From positions 1 to 15,985 of the forward strand of contig JACDGQ010000017.1 in assembly GCA_013821615.1 (NCBI GenBank): DNA of 15,985 bases, in the 5' to 3' direction. The stretch's first letter is position 1, and each line of letters opens with the position of its first letter. Origin of the DNA: Planctomycetota bacterium (lineage in GTDB: Bacteria > Planctomycetota > UBA11346). Shown here one piece after another: positions 6,304 through 13,719 of this stretch. The notes under the pieces were generated by a model, which searched no databases, was not told where the DNA came from, and saw only the letters and a program-made list of their open reading frames with translations. The position numbers and the translations under genes are program-made.

Positions 6304-6858
6304 TTACTTCTTGGCGCCCGCGCTGGCGGTGGCCTTGCCGGCCTTGCGCCGTACGACCTCATCGATGTAGCGCACGCCCTTGCCCTTGTAGGGCTCAGGT
6401 TTGCGCGCCGCGCGGATGTCGGCGGCCATCTGTCCGACGGCCTGCTTGTCCAGGCCGCTGACCTCGATGTGGGTGGCGTCGGGCAGGACCACGGTCACGC
6501 CCTCGATGATCGCCACTTCGATGGTGTTGGCGAAGCCGACGTCCATCGACACCACCTTGCCCTTGATGATGGCCTTGTAGCCGACGCCGACGATCTCGAG
6601 CTTCTTGCTGAAGCCCTTGGTCACGCCTTCGACGGCGTTGTTGATCAGGGCGCGGGTGGTGCCGTGCAGGGCGCGCAGCAGCTTGGTGTCATCCGCGCGT
6701 TCGACGACGAGCTTGGTGCCGTCGACCTTGGCGGTGATGCCCTCGCCGAGGGCGAGGTTCAGCGATCCTTTGGGGCCCTTGCAGACCAGGGCAGAGCCCT
6801 GGACGCTGACTTGGACGCCCTTGGGCAGTTCGACGGGCGCTTTACCGATGCGGCTCAT
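6304..6858 (-). CDS. rplF: 50S ribosomal protein L6
   Basis: A 184-residue protein starting MSRIGKAPVELPKGVQVSVQ, the standard L6 opening. The two homologous L6 domains follow (about 1-80 and 85-180). The second carries KGFSKKLEIVGVGYKAIIKG, and the tail has EPYKGKGVRYIDEVVRRKAG, a conserved C-terminal signature. L6 sits near the GTPase-associated region at the base of the L7/L12 stalk and is needed for late 50S assembly. AAGGA precedes the ATG at 6858. It follows rpsH by 31 bases. Confidence 0.98.
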   Translation of the reverse strand: MSRIGKAPVELPKGVQVSVQGSALVCKGPKGSLNLALGEGITAKVDGTKLVVERADDTKLLRALHGTTRALINNAVEGVTKGFSKKLEIVGVGYKAIIKGKVVSMDVGFANTIEVAIIEGVTVVLPDATHIEVSGLDKQAVGQMAADIRAARKPEPYKGKGVRYIDEVVRRKAGKATASAGAKK

Positions 6859-6889
6859 GATGGTTCCTTGGCTGACGCGAGGCGGGCGC

Positions 6890-7288
6890 TTACTTGACGA
6901 TGCACAGGACTTCGCCGCCGAGCTTCTGCTGGCGGGCGACGCGATCGGAGATGATGCCGCGGGAGGTCGAGATGATCGAGATGCCGAAGCCGCGGATGAT
7001 CGGCTTGAGGTCGCGGCGGCCGGCGTACTCGCGGCGGCCAGCGGTGCTGACCTTGTGGATCTCGGTGATCACCTGCTCGCCGGCGGGGCCGTACTTGAGG
7101 GCGACCTTGATGGTGCGCGCGGGCTTGGTCTCGAGCGCTTCGAACACGCCGATGTAGCCCTCGTCCTTGAGCACCTTCAGCACACCCATCTTCATCTTGG
7201 AGTGGGGCACGGTGATGGACTTCTTGCCGGCGGCGAGACCGTTGCGGATCACGGTCAGCAGGTCGGCGATGGGATCGGTGCAGCTCAT
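6890..7288 (-). CDS. rpsH: 30S ribosomal protein S8
   Basis: A 132-residue protein: CTDPIADLLTVIRNGLAAGK near the N-terminus and the family signature GFGISIISTSRGIISDRVAR near the C-terminus, ending GEVLCIVK. S8 binds the central domain of 16S rRNA and nucleates the platform. In E. coli it also represses the spc operon by binding its mRNA; nothing here shows whether that applies. The length is typical. GAGAAG lies upstream of the ATG at 7288. It is spaced 40 bases from rpsN. Confidence 0.98.
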   Translation of the reverse strand: MSCTDPIADLLTVIRNGLAAGKKSITVPHSKMKMGVLKVLKDEGYIGVFEALETKPARTIKVALKYGPAGEQVITEIHKVSTAGRREYAGRRDLKPIIRGFGISIISTSRGIISDRVARQQKLGGEVLCIVK

Positions 7289-7328
7289 GGTGTGCTTCTC
7301 GTAAGGTGTCAGCAGGGTCCGGGCGAAC

Positions 7329-7634
7329 TTACCAGGACGCCTTGGTCACGCCCGGCAGGTGGCCCTGATGGGCGAGCAGGCGCAGGGCGTTGCGGCAGAC
7401 GCCGAACTTGCGGATGTAGGCGCGGGTACGGCCGGTCAGCTGGCAGCGGTTGCGGACCTTGGTCGGCGAGCTGTTCGCGGGCATCATGCTGAGCGCCGCG
7501 CGGGCCTCCATGCGCTCCTCGAGGGTCAGCGTCAGGTTCTTGCTGCGCTCGCGCAGGGCGGCGCGCTGAAGCTTGAACTTGTCGACCAGCTCCATGCGGA
7601 GCTTGTTCTTGTGGACGAGGCTCTTCTTGGCCAT
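7329..7634 (-). CDS. rpsN: 30S ribosomal protein S14, long zinc-free form
   Basis: A 101-residue protein MAKKSLVHKNKLRMELVDKF with C-terminal RNRCQLTGRTRAYIRKFGVC and RNALRLLAHQGHLPGVTKASW. This is the long C-minus form: only two cysteines remain and the four-Cys zinc site of the short form is absent. S14 assembles late into the 30S head. The L36 encoded in the same operon keeps its zinc ribbon, so the operon mixes zinc-free and zinc-dependent versions. It is spaced 18 bases from rplE. Confidence 0.98.
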   Translation of the reverse strand: MAKKSLVHKNKLRMELVDKFKLQRAALRERSKNLTLTLEERMEARAALSMMPANSSPTKVRNRCQLTGRTRAYIRKFGVCRNALRLLAHQGHLPGVTKASW

Positions 7635-7652
7635 GGTAGTCTCGCTTTCCGC

Positions 7653-8222
7653 TTATTTCGCGGCCGCGGTGTCGCGGAAGGGCATATGGAGGGCCTTGAG
7701 CAGGTCGAACGAGATCGCCTCGTTGCTGTTGGCGATCACGACGGTGATGTTGAGACCCTGGTTGTGCTCGAGCTTCTCGAGCTGGATCTCGTGGAACAGC
7801 GCCTGCTCGCGCAGCCCGAGGTTGTAGTTGCCCTGGGCGTCGAAGCCCTTGGGGCTGACGCCGCGGAAGTCCTTGATGCGCGGGATCGCGAGGTGGATCA
7901 GGCGGTCGAGGAACGACCACATGCGCTCGCCGCGCAGGGTGACGCGCGCACCGATCTTGACGCCGATGCGGCTGCGGAAGTTGGCGACCGCCTTTTTCGC
8001 CTTGGTCACAGCGGCCTTCTGGCCGGCGAGCAGGGTGAGGTGCTCGGAGACCACGTTGAGGATCTGGCCGTCGGCGATGGCACGGCCGACGCCCATGCTC
8101 AGGCAGATCTTCTCGATGCGCGGGCCGGCGAGCTTGTTGGTGATGCCGTGCTTCTTGAGCACCTCGGGGAGCTGCTCGTTGTAGAGCTCCTTGATCGACT
8201 TCTGCAGCGTAGCGGTGGTCAT
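7653..8222 (-). CDS. rplE: 50S ribosomal protein L5
   Basis: A 189-residue protein from MTTATLQKSIKELYNEQLPE, with IEKICLSMGVGRAIADGQIL, RSRIGVKIGARVTLRGERMW (the family's G.k.G..VTLRG.rM segment), FRGVSPKGFDAQGNYNLGLR and INITVV-like LNITVVIANSNEA. L5 binds 5S rRNA and forms the B1b intersubunit bridge with S13. The frame stays open upstream, but the family start and CAGGAAC just before 8222 decide the ATG. It is spaced 46 bases from rplX. Confidence 0.98.
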   Translation of the reverse strand: MTTATLQKSIKELYNEQLPEVLKKHGITNKLAGPRIEKICLSMGVGRAIADGQILNVVSEHLTLLAGQKAAVTKAKKAVANFRSRIGVKIGARVTLRGERMWSFLDRLIHLAIPRIKDFRGVSPKGFDAQGNYNLGLREQALFHEIQLEKLEHNQGLNITVVIANSNEAISFDLLKALHMPFRDTAAAK

Positions 8223-8268
8223 GGCCTGTTCCTGTCGTCTTTCGTCCGGATCGCGTTGGTCTTGGGGA

Positions 8269-8643
8269 TCACTTGCCGGCGACGGCGAAGCGGTGGCCGG
8301 ACTTCTTGGCCACGCGCACCACGCCCTGCTCGGTGCGTTCGCGGCGCACGCGGGCGGCCTTGTTGGTGGTGGGGTCGAGGAGGGCCAGCTTGCTGACGTG
8401 CAGCGGGCGCAGGCGCTTGGTGCGACCGCCCTCGACGCCGGCCTGGGGGTTGGCCTTGATGTGCCGGGTGTCGTAGACCGCGGCGTCGCCATCGACCAGC
8501 GCGCGCTGTTCGGCGGGGAACACCTTGATCACGGTGCCGGTCTTGCCGCGGTTCGCACCGCTGATGACCACCACCTTGTCGCCCGTACGGACGTGCAGCT
8601 TGGGGGTCTTGGCGGGCAGGGGGAGCTTGACTTTGGAGGGCAT
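8269..8643 (-). CDS. rplX: 50S ribosomal protein L24
   Basis: A 124-residue protein with the KOW motif at about residues 18-45 (TGDKVVVISGANRGKTGTVI), followed by KVFPAEQRALVDGDAAVYDT, and a later ALLDPTTNKAARVRRERTEQ segment as in other L24 proteins. L24 is an assembly initiator that binds the 5' end of 23S rRNA near the tunnel exit. It is slightly longer than E. coli L24 (104) because of a longer N-terminus (MPSKVKLPLPAKTPKLHVR) and a basic tail. It lies 13 bases after rplN. The Shine-Dalgarno is weak (CGGAAC). Confidence 0.97.
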   Translation of the reverse strand: MPSKVKLPLPAKTPKLHVRTGDKVVVISGANRGKTGTVIKVFPAEQRALVDGDAAVYDTRHIKANPQAGVEGGRTKRLRPLHVSKLALLDPTTNKAARVRRERTEQGVVRVAKKSGHRFAVAGK

Positions 8644-8656
8644 GGCGCGGTTCCGT

Positions 8657-9025
8657 TCAGACGACTTCGGGAGCCAGGGAGACGATCTTCATGAAGTTGC
8701 GGGCGCGCAGCTCGCGGGCCACGGGCCCGAAGACGCGCGTGCCGACCGGGTTCTCATCCTTGTCGATGAGCACCACCGCGTTGTTGTCGAAGCGCACGTA
8801 GCTGCCGTCCTCGCGGCGGATCGGCGCGGCGGTGCGGACGATCACGGCCTTGGTCACGGTCTTCTGCTTGATCTCGGAGGTCGGGATGGCCTTCTTGATC
8901 GCGACGACGATGATGTCGCCGACGCGGGCGTAGCGGCGATGGCTGCCGCCGAGCACCTTGATGCACATCGCCTTCTTCGCGCCGCTGTTGTCGGCGACAT
9001 CCAACCAGGTCTGCATCTGAATCAT
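8657..9025 (-). CDS. rplN: 50S ribosomal protein L14
   Basis: A 122-residue protein MIQMQTWLDVADNSGAKKAM with IKVLGGSHRRYARVGDIIVV and FDNNAVVLIDKDENPVGTRV, ending FMKIVSLAPEVV, which matches L14 end to end. L14 is a five-stranded barrel on the 50S subunit interface, contacting 16S rRNA and L19, and is the docking site of the silencing factor RsfS. GAGAG lies about 7 bases before the ATG at 9025. It is separated by 49 bases from rpsQ, in the conserved order S17-L14-L24-L5. Confidence 0.98.
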   Translation of the reverse strand: MIQMQTWLDVADNSGAKKAMCIKVLGGSHRRYARVGDIIVVAIKKAIPTSEIKQKTVTKAVIVRTAAPIRREDGSYVRFDNNAVVLIDKDENPVGTRVFGPVARELRARNFMKIVSLAPEVV

Positions 9026-9074
9026 GGGATCACTCTCGGGAGGGATGGGATCGGGGACTGGACGGCCGGTCTGC

Positions 9075-9368
9075 TCAGACGGCCTTCTCGAGCACCTGCA
9101 GCAGGCGCCAGCGCTTGGTCTTGGAGAGCGGGCGGGTCTCGATGATGAGCACCTTGTCGCCGGCCTTCGCCTCGTTCTTCTCGTCGTGGGCGTGGAACTT
9201 CTGGGTGCGCTTGAGGAACTTGCCGTAGAGCGGGTGCTGGTAGAACTCGGTGACGGCGACCACGCGGGTCTTGGTCATCTTGTCCGACACGACGACGCCG
9301 ATCACGCGCTTGCGGTCGCCGCGGGCGCTGGTGGAGGCGGAGGCGGGGGTGCTGGTCGCGGTGCTCAT
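9075..9368 (-). CDS. rpsQ: 30S ribosomal protein S17
   Basis: A 97-residue protein. The S17 OB-fold core (RKRVIGVVVSDKMTKTRVVA, HPLYGKFLKRTQKFHAHDEK, GDKVLIIETRPLSKTKRWRL) follows a 16-residue Ser/Thr/Ala N-terminal extension not found in E. coli S17 (84 residues). S17 is a primary binder of the 16S rRNA 5' domain. The ATG overlaps the rpmC stop by one base (TAATG), indicating tight translational coupling. GAAGG lies upstream within rpmC. Confidence 0.97.
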   Translation of the reverse strand: MSTATSTPASASTSARGDRKRVIGVVVSDKMTKTRVVAVTEFYQHPLYGKFLKRTQKFHAHDEKNEAKAGDKVLIIETRPLSKTKRWRLLQVLEKAV

Positions 9369-9571
9369 TACTTGGCCTTCGCCTTCTCGGTCAGGAGGGT
9401 CTCGATGCGGGCGATCTGGCGGCGCACCGAGCGCTGCTTGATGCCGAGGCCCTTGCCCTGGGTGGCGGCGGCCATGCGGCCCTTGAACAGGGTCTCGCGA
9501 CCCTCGTTGGCGAGCGCCCGGAGGGCCTCGACGTTCTTCTCGCGCAGCGCGGATTTGGCGGACTTCTTCAT
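9368..9571 (-). CDS. rpmC: 50S ribosomal protein L29
   Basis: A 67-residue basic helical protein: MKKSAKSALREKNVEALRAL, then EGRETLFKGRMAAATQGKGL, KQRSVRRQIARIETLLTEKA, ending KAK. L29 proteins are two-helix hairpins at the 50S tunnel exit and form part of the docking site for SRP and trigger factor (with L23). The R-Q-I-A-R-I-x-T-L stretch is the family signature. The frame is open upstream into rplP, but GAGAG before 9571 and the family length fix this ATG. It overlaps rpsQ by one base. Confidence 0.96.
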   Translation of the reverse strand: MKKSAKSALREKNVEALRALANEGRETLFKGRMAAATQGKGLGIKQRSVRRQIARIETLLTEKAKAK

Positions 9572-9582
9572 GGTGCTCTCGT

Positions 9583-10008
9583 TCAGGCGTTGGCGTCGCG
9601 GGTGATCATGCGCGAGCGCAGCGGCAGCTTGAAGGCCTGGCGGCGCAGGGTCTCGCGCGCCTGCTCGGGGGTGATGCCGGCGAACTCGAAGATGACGGTG
9701 CCGGCGTCGACGTGGGTCATCCAGTACTCGACCTCGCCCTTGCCCGAGCCCATGCGGCTCTCGGCGGGGTGCTTGGTCACCGGGGTGTGCGGGAAGATGC
9801 GCAGCCACATCTTGCCGACGCGGCCGAGATAGTGGCCGGCGGCGACGCGGGCGGCCTCGATCTGGCGCGCGGTGATGCAACCGCTCTGCAGCACCTGGAT
9901 GCCGAAGTCGCCGAAGGCGAGGTTGTTGCCGCGCGTCGCGGTGTGGTTCATGCGCGAACCGCGGGTGTGCGGCTTGCGGTACTTGGTGCGGGCTGGGATC
10001 AGCGGCAT
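9583..10008 (-). CDS. rplP: 50S ribosomal protein L16
   Basis: A 141-residue protein: MPLIPARTKYRKPHTRGSRM, NLAFGDFGIQVLQSGCITAR, QIEAARVAAGHYLGRVGKMW, RIFPHTPVTKHPAESRMGSG and KGEVEYWMTHVDAGTVIFEF. L16 organises the A-site tRNA-binding and peptidyl-transferase environment of the 50S subunit and is assembled late. The length is typical (136 in E. coli). AGGAAGG precedes the ATG at 10008, and a 5-base gap follows rpsC. The order S3-L16-L29-S17 is canonical. Confidence 0.98.
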   Translation of the reverse strand: MPLIPARTKYRKPHTRGSRMNHTATRGNNLAFGDFGIQVLQSGCITARQIEAARVAAGHYLGRVGKMWLRIFPHTPVTKHPAESRMGSGKGEVEYWMTHVDAGTVIFEFAGITPEQARETLRRQAFKLPLRSRMITRDANA

Positions 10009-10013
10009 GGTAC

Positions 10014-10661
10014 TTAGCCTTCCTGCTTCTTCAGGTCATTGTAGCGGCCGTGGTTGATCCACACGCGCACGCCGATCACGCCGTAACCGGTCTTGGCCAC
10101 GGCGTAGCCGTAGTCGACCTTGGTGTTGAGGCTGTTGAGGGGGACCGAACCCTGCATGTCGTTCTCGACGCGGGCGATCTCAGCACCGCCGAGGCGGCCG
10201 GAGATCTTGACGTTGCAGCCCTTGGCGCCCTCGCGCATGGCGTTCTCGACCGCGCGCTTCATGGCGCGCCGGAAGGATCCGCGGCGGACGAGCTGCTCGG
10301 CGACGTTCTCGGCGACCAGCTGGGCGCAGACGTCGGGCTTGCGGACTTCCTGGATGTTGACCTTGACGCTCTGGCCGGCGATGTCTTCCAGGACCTTGGT
10401 CAGCGACTCGATCTCGGCGCCGCGCTTGCCGATGATCACACCCGGACGGCCGGCGTGCAGGGTGATGGTCATGCGGTCGGCCTTGCGCTCGACCAGGATC
10501 TTCTCGATCGCGGCGGCGGCGAAGCGGCCCTTGAGGTACTCGCGGATCTTGTAGTCCTGGATGACCAGGTTGCTGTACTTGCGGCCCTTGGCGTACCAGG
10601 TCGAGCGGTGGGGCTCGGTGATGCCGATGCGGAAGCCGAGGGGATTGATCTTGTGTCCCAT
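10014..10661 (-). CDS. rpsC: 30S ribosomal protein S3
   Basis: A 215-residue protein starting MGHKINPLGFRIGITEPHRS. The N-terminal KH domain contains HAGRPGVIIGKRGAEIESLT with the GKRG loop. The C-terminal domain has RRGSFRRAMKRAVENAMREG, GCNVKISGRLGGAEIARVEN and VDYGYAVAKTGYGVIGVRVW. S3 lies at the mRNA entry channel and with S4 and S5 has helicase activity. The frame is open upstream, but the near-universal MGHKxxP start with GAGGAACTC immediately before it fixes 10661. It is spaced 7 bases from rplV. Confidence 0.98.
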   Translation of the reverse strand: MGHKINPLGFRIGITEPHRSTWYAKGRKYSNLVIQDYKIREYLKGRFAAAAIEKILVERKADRMTITLHAGRPGVIIGKRGAEIESLTKVLEDIAGQSVKVNIQEVRKPDVCAQLVAENVAEQLVRRGSFRRAMKRAVENAMREGAKGCNVKISGRLGGAEIARVENDMQGSVPLNSLNTKVDYGYAVAKTGYGVIGVRVWINHGRYNDLKKQEG

Positions 10662-10668
10662 GAGTTCC

Positions 10669-11007
10669 TCAGACCTTGCCGACGGCGATGGTGACGTGGC
10701 TGCACTTCTTGTTGCGGCCGGCGGCGCGACCACGCGAGGCCGGGCGGAAGCGGCGGATGGTGAAGCCGATGTCGACGCGGGCGTCGGTCACGGTCAGGTC
10801 CATCGGGTCGAGGCCACCGACGGCGGCGGCATTGGCCACCGCGCTCTCGAGGACCTTGCGCACCACCACCGAGCCGCGGCGGGGCTGGAAGCGCAGGAGG
10901 TTGAGGGCGTCTTCGACGCGCTTGCCGCGGATCAGGGCCGCCGAGAGGCGGACCTTGGTGGGGCTGATGCGCGCGTTGCGCTGCAGGGCGGTGAATTCGA
11001 GAGCCAT
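10669..11007 (-). CDS. rplV: 50S ribosomal protein L22
   Basis: A 112-residue protein, MALEFTALQRNARISPTKVR, then RGKRVEDALNLLRFQPRRGS, VLESAVANAAAVGGLDPMDL and the C-terminal RFRPASRGRAAGRNKKCSHV. L22 lines the exit tunnel with a long beta-hairpin, and the R-x-x-P-A-x-R-G-R-A segment is its tip. GGAGG lies 7 bases before the ATG at 11007, which favours this start over an upstream in-frame TTG at 11013. It is separated from rpsS by two bases. Confidence 0.98.
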   Translation of the reverse strand: MALEFTALQRNARISPTKVRLSAALIRGKRVEDALNLLRFQPRRGSVVVRKVLESAVANAAAVGGLDPMDLTVTDARVDIGFTIRRFRPASRGRAAGRNKKCSHVTIAVGKV

Positions 11008-11009
11008 GA

Positions 11010-11288
11010 TCAAGCCTCCTTCGCCTTCTTCTCGCCACCGTGGCCGCGGAACGTGCGGGTCACGGCGAATTCGCCGAGTTTGTGGCCGACCATGTTGTCG
11101 GTGATGAACACCTGGACGAACGACTTCCCGTTGTGGACCGAGAAGGTGTGGCCGATGAAGTCGGGGACCACCGTGCAGGCACGGGCCCAGGTCTTGATCG
11201 GCTGACGGGCGCCGGACTGCTTCTGCTTCTCGATCTTGCCGAGGAGCTTGATGTCCAGATACGGGCCCTTGCGGGAACTACGGCTCAT
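11010..11288 (-). CDS. rpsS: 30S ribosomal protein S19
   Basis: A 92-residue protein MSRSSRKGPYLDIKLLGKIE, with IKTWARACTVVPDFIGHTFS, VHNGKSFVQVFITDNMVGHK and LGEFAVTRTFRGHGG, matching S19 throughout. It forms a complex with S13 in the 30S head near the A site. The length is typical. AGGAC lies before the ATG at 11288. It is spaced 9 bases from rplB and 2 bases from rplV. Confidence 0.98.
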   Translation of the reverse strand: MSRSSRKGPYLDIKLLGKIEKQKQSGARQPIKTWARACTVVPDFIGHTFSVHNGKSFVQVFITDNMVGHKLGEFAVTRTFRGHGGEKKAKEA

Positions 11289-11297
11289 GGGTCAGTC

Positions 11298-12146
11298 CTA
11301 TTTGGCGGGCGTAAAGGTCTTGCCGTCACGCCGACGGATGATGAACACGTTGTTACGGTTCTTCTTCGAGCGGGTCTTGGTGCCCTCGACCACGCCCCAC
11401 GGCGTGCAGTGCTGGCGGCCGCCGTTGGTGTGGCCTTCACCACCACCCAGCGGGTGCGAGATCGGGTTCATGGCGTTGCCGCGGACGGTCGGGCGGACGC
11501 CCTTCCAACGGTTGCGGCCAGCCTTGCCGATGTTGCGCACGTTGGCGTCGGCGTTGCCGACCTCGCCGATGGTGGCGCGGGCGGTGGCGATGACGCGGCG
11601 CAGCTCGCCCGAAGGCAGCGCGATGATCGCGTAGTCGCCGTCGATCGCCATCAGGCGGGCGAAGTTGCCGGCCGAGCGCGCGAGCTGCCCGCCCTTGCCC
11701 GGCTGGAGCTCGACGTTGTGCACGTTGAGGCCCTGCGGGATGTGCTTGAGCTGCATGGCGTTGCCGATGTCCGGCTCGCCCGCGGCGCTGAAGCTCTGGA
11801 TCTTGGCGCCGACCGCGAGGTCCTTGGCGGCCAGGATATAGCCCTTGGCGCCGTTGTTGTACTGGACCAGGGCGATGCGGCAGTTGCGGTTGGGATCGTA
11901 CTCGATCGCCGCGATGACGCCGGGGACGTCGATGTACTCGCGCTTGAAGTCGATCATGCGGTACTGGCGCGGATGACGGCCGCCCTTGTGGCGTACCGTG
12001 ATGCGGCCGTTGTTATTGCGGCCCGCGTGGTACTTGAGCTTGACGCAGAGGCTCTTCTCGGGCTTGCCCTTGGTGATCTCGGCGAAGTCCGGGATGGTCG
12101 CGTGGCGCGCACCGGGGCTGGCGCTGTGCAGTTTGCGGAAGCCCAT
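11298..12146 (-). CDS. rplB: 50S ribosomal protein L2
   Basis: A 282-residue protein (E. coli 273) with an OB-fold followed by an SH3-like barrel. Landmarks are GRNNNGRITVRHKGGRHPRQ (42-61), YRMIDFKREYIDVPGVIAAI and GKAGRNRWKGVRPTVRGNAM (207-226). The C-terminal loop near the peptidyl-transferase centre reads NPISHPLGGGEG (227-238). H231 aligns with the essential E. coli His229, but Asp228 is replaced by S230 and His231 by L233. L2 binds 23S rRNA and is required for subunit association and tRNA binding. GAGGGG upstream supports the ATG at 12146, one base after the rplW stop. Confidence 0.98.
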   Translation of the reverse strand: MGFRKLHSASPGARHATIPDFAEITKGKPEKSLCVKLKYHAGRNNNGRITVRHKGGRHPRQYRMIDFKREYIDVPGVIAAIEYDPNRNCRIALVQYNNGAKGYILAAKDLAVGAKIQSFSAAGEPDIGNAMQLKHIPQGLNVHNVELQPGKGGQLARSAGNFARLMAIDGDYAIIALPSGELRRVIATARATIGEVGNADANVRNIGKAGRNRWKGVRPTVRGNAMNPISHPLGGGEGHTNGGRQHCTPWGVVEGTKTRSKKNRNNVFIIRRRDGKTFTPAK

Positions 12147-12147
12147 G

Positions 12148-12432
12148 TCAGATCCCCTCGATCTTCTGGCCGTCGGCGAGGCGCACGATGGCCTTTTTCC
12201 AGCTGGCGGTCACGCCGGGCTGCTTGTTGTTGCGCATGCGGCGCGGCTTGCCGTCGTAGTTCTGGGTGTTGACCGCCAGCACGTCCACCTTCCAGAGGGA
12301 CTTGATGGCTTCCTTGATCTGCGTCTTGTTCGCCGACGGGTGCACCTCGAAGGTGTACTGGCCGAACTTGTTCTGCAGATGGACGGTCTTCTCGGAGATG
12401 CGCGGCTTGCGGATGATGTCGTAGGGGTTCAT
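12148..12432 (-). CDS. rplW: 50S ribosomal protein L23
   Basis: A 94-residue protein: MNPYDIIRKPRISEKTVHLQ, KFGQYTFEVHPSANKTQIKE, AIKSLWKVDVLAVNTQNYDG, ending in LADGQKIEGI. These are the L23 segments: the P.ISEK start and the F.V...ANK.QIK..v...f.V.V..vn motif. L23 lies at the polypeptide exit and docks trigger factor and SRP. Its ATG overlaps the rplD stop as ATGA, and it is followed after one base by rplB, the classical L4-L23-L2 arrangement. Confidence 0.98.
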   Translation of the reverse strand: MNPYDIIRKPRISEKTVHLQNKFGQYTFEVHPSANKTQIKEAIKSLWKVDVLAVNTQNYDGKPRRMRNNKQPGVTASWKKAIVRLADGQKIEGI

Positions 12433-13085
12433 GCGCTGGCCTTGTTCTGCTTGGCCGCCTTGAGCTCGGTCACCAGGGCGTCGAGCGAGGCCTTGGTGAA
12501 GATCAGGCGCGAGTGGCGGAGCACCGAGCCGGCGTTCAGGTTGCGGCGCTCGGAGACCACCAGGCGGTCGAGGTTGCGCGCGCTCAGGTGCAGGTTGGTC
12601 TGGTTGCCCTCGCTGACCATGATCGCGCTCTTGCCGGTCAGGCCGATCTTGGCGATGAAGCCGGCGACCTTCTTGGTGCTGGGAGCGGCCATGCTGTCGA
12701 GGCCTTCGACCGCGAGCACGCCGCCCTTTTCGAGGCGGTAGCGCACGCTGGAGAGCAGCGCGATGCGGCGCTGCTGCGCGGGCAGCTGGACGCTGTAGTC
12801 GCGCGGCGTGACGTTCTTGGCGTGACCGCCGCCGACCCACTGCGGACTGCGCGTCGAACCCTGGCGGGCGCGGCCGGTGCCCTTCTGCTTCCACGGCTTC
12901 TTGCCGCCGCCGGCGACTTCGCCGCGCTTCTTGGTCTTGTGCGTGCCCTGGCGCAGGCTCGCGAGGTGCGCGATGAGCGCCTCCTTCAGCAGGCCGCGGC
13001 GGACCGCCTTGTCGAGCAGGAGGGGATCGAGCTCGAGCGTGCCGGTGGCGGCGCCCTCGGCGTTGTAGATGGTGATTTCAGTCAT
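12429..13085 (-). CDS. rplD: 50S ribosomal protein L4
   Basis: A 218-residue protein from MTEITIYNAEGAATGTLELD. The exposed loop carries KTKKRGEVAGGGKKPWKQKG and TGRARQGSTRSPQWVGGGHA, the strongest L4 signature, which reaches into the exit tunnel. In E. coli L4 also represses its own S10 operon by acting on the rpsJ leader; this is not shown here, but a 200-plus-base leader exists upstream of rpsJ. AGGGAA just upstream selects the ATG at 13085 over in-frame upstream codons. It is 22 bases from rplC and overlaps rplW by four. Confidence 0.98.
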   Translation of the reverse strand: MTEITIYNAEGAATGTLELDPLLLDKAVRRGLLKEALIAHLASLRQGTHKTKKRGEVAGGGKKPWKQKGTGRARQGSTRSPQWVGGGHAKNVTPRDYSVQLPAQQRRIALLSSVRYRLEKGGVLAVEGLDSMAAPSTKKVAGFIAKIGLTGKSAIMVSEGNQTNLHLSARNLDRLVVSERRNLNAGSVLRHSRLIFTKASLDALVTELKAAKQNKASA

Positions 13086-13107
13086 GGCGTTTCCCTGGTT
13101 CCCTGGC

Positions 13108-13716
13108 TCAACGCTGCTTGATGGCGACCAGGCCGCCATTCGGACCGGGGATCGCACCCTTGACAACCACCAGGTTGCTCTCGGTATCGATGCTGATGAT
13201 CTGGAGGTTCTTGACGGTGATCTGCTCGTCGCCGTAGTGGCCGGCCATGCGCTTGTTCTTGAACACGCGGCCCGGATCCATGCGGCAGCCGATCGAACCG
13301 GGGGTGCGATGACCCATGGCGCCGTGCGTCATCTTGTGGCCGCCGAAGTTGTGGCGCTTGACCACACCCGTGAAGCCGCAGCCCTTGGTCTGGCCGGTGA
13401 TGTCGACGTCGCGCTTGAGGTCGAGCGCGGCGACGGTGACCTTGGCGCCGGCCTTGGCCTCGCCGGTCACCGGGATCTCGCGCAGGAAGCGGCGCGGGGC
13501 CACATCGGCCTTCTTGAACTCGCCGGCGAGCGCCTTGGTCAGCACGCGCTTCTTGGGGCCGACCGCGACCTTGAGTGCGGCGTAGCCGTGCTTGTCGGCC
13601 TCCTTCACCTCGATGACCTCGTTGGGCAGGCATTCGATGACGGTGACGGCGACGGCGACATCGCCCGCGAAGACGCGGGTCATGCCGACCTTGGTTCCGT
13701 AGATGGCGAGGGGCAT
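13108..13716 (-). CDS. rplC: 50S ribosomal protein L3
   Basis: A 202-residue protein beginning MPLAIYGTKVGMTRVFAGDV, with TGQTKGCGFTGVVKRHNFGG (108-127) and GHRTPGSIGCRMDPGRVFKN (135-154), then KRMAGHYGDEQITVKNLQII. L3 initiates 50S assembly, and its central loop approaches the peptidyl-transferase centre. In E. coli that loop holds Gln150, methylated by PrmB; the aligned residue here is M146, so that modification site is absent. The length is typical. It begins 3 bases after the rpsJ stop (TAA), suggesting coupling. Confidence 0.98.
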   Translation of the reverse strand: MPLAIYGTKVGMTRVFAGDVAVAVTVIECLPNEVIEVKEADKHGYAALKVAVGPKKRVLTKALAGEFKKADVAPRRFLREIPVTGEAKAGAKVTVAALDLKRDVDITGQTKGCGFTGVVKRHNFGGHKMTHGAMGHRTPGSIGCRMDPGRVFKNKRMAGHYGDEQITVKNLQIISIDTESNLVVVKGAIPGPNGGLVAIKQR

Positions 13717-13719
13717 GAC

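Noticed and set aside
11040..12272. 410-codon plus-strand open frame
   Set aside because: It is the antisense shadow of S19, L2 and part of L23, with no recognisable domain.
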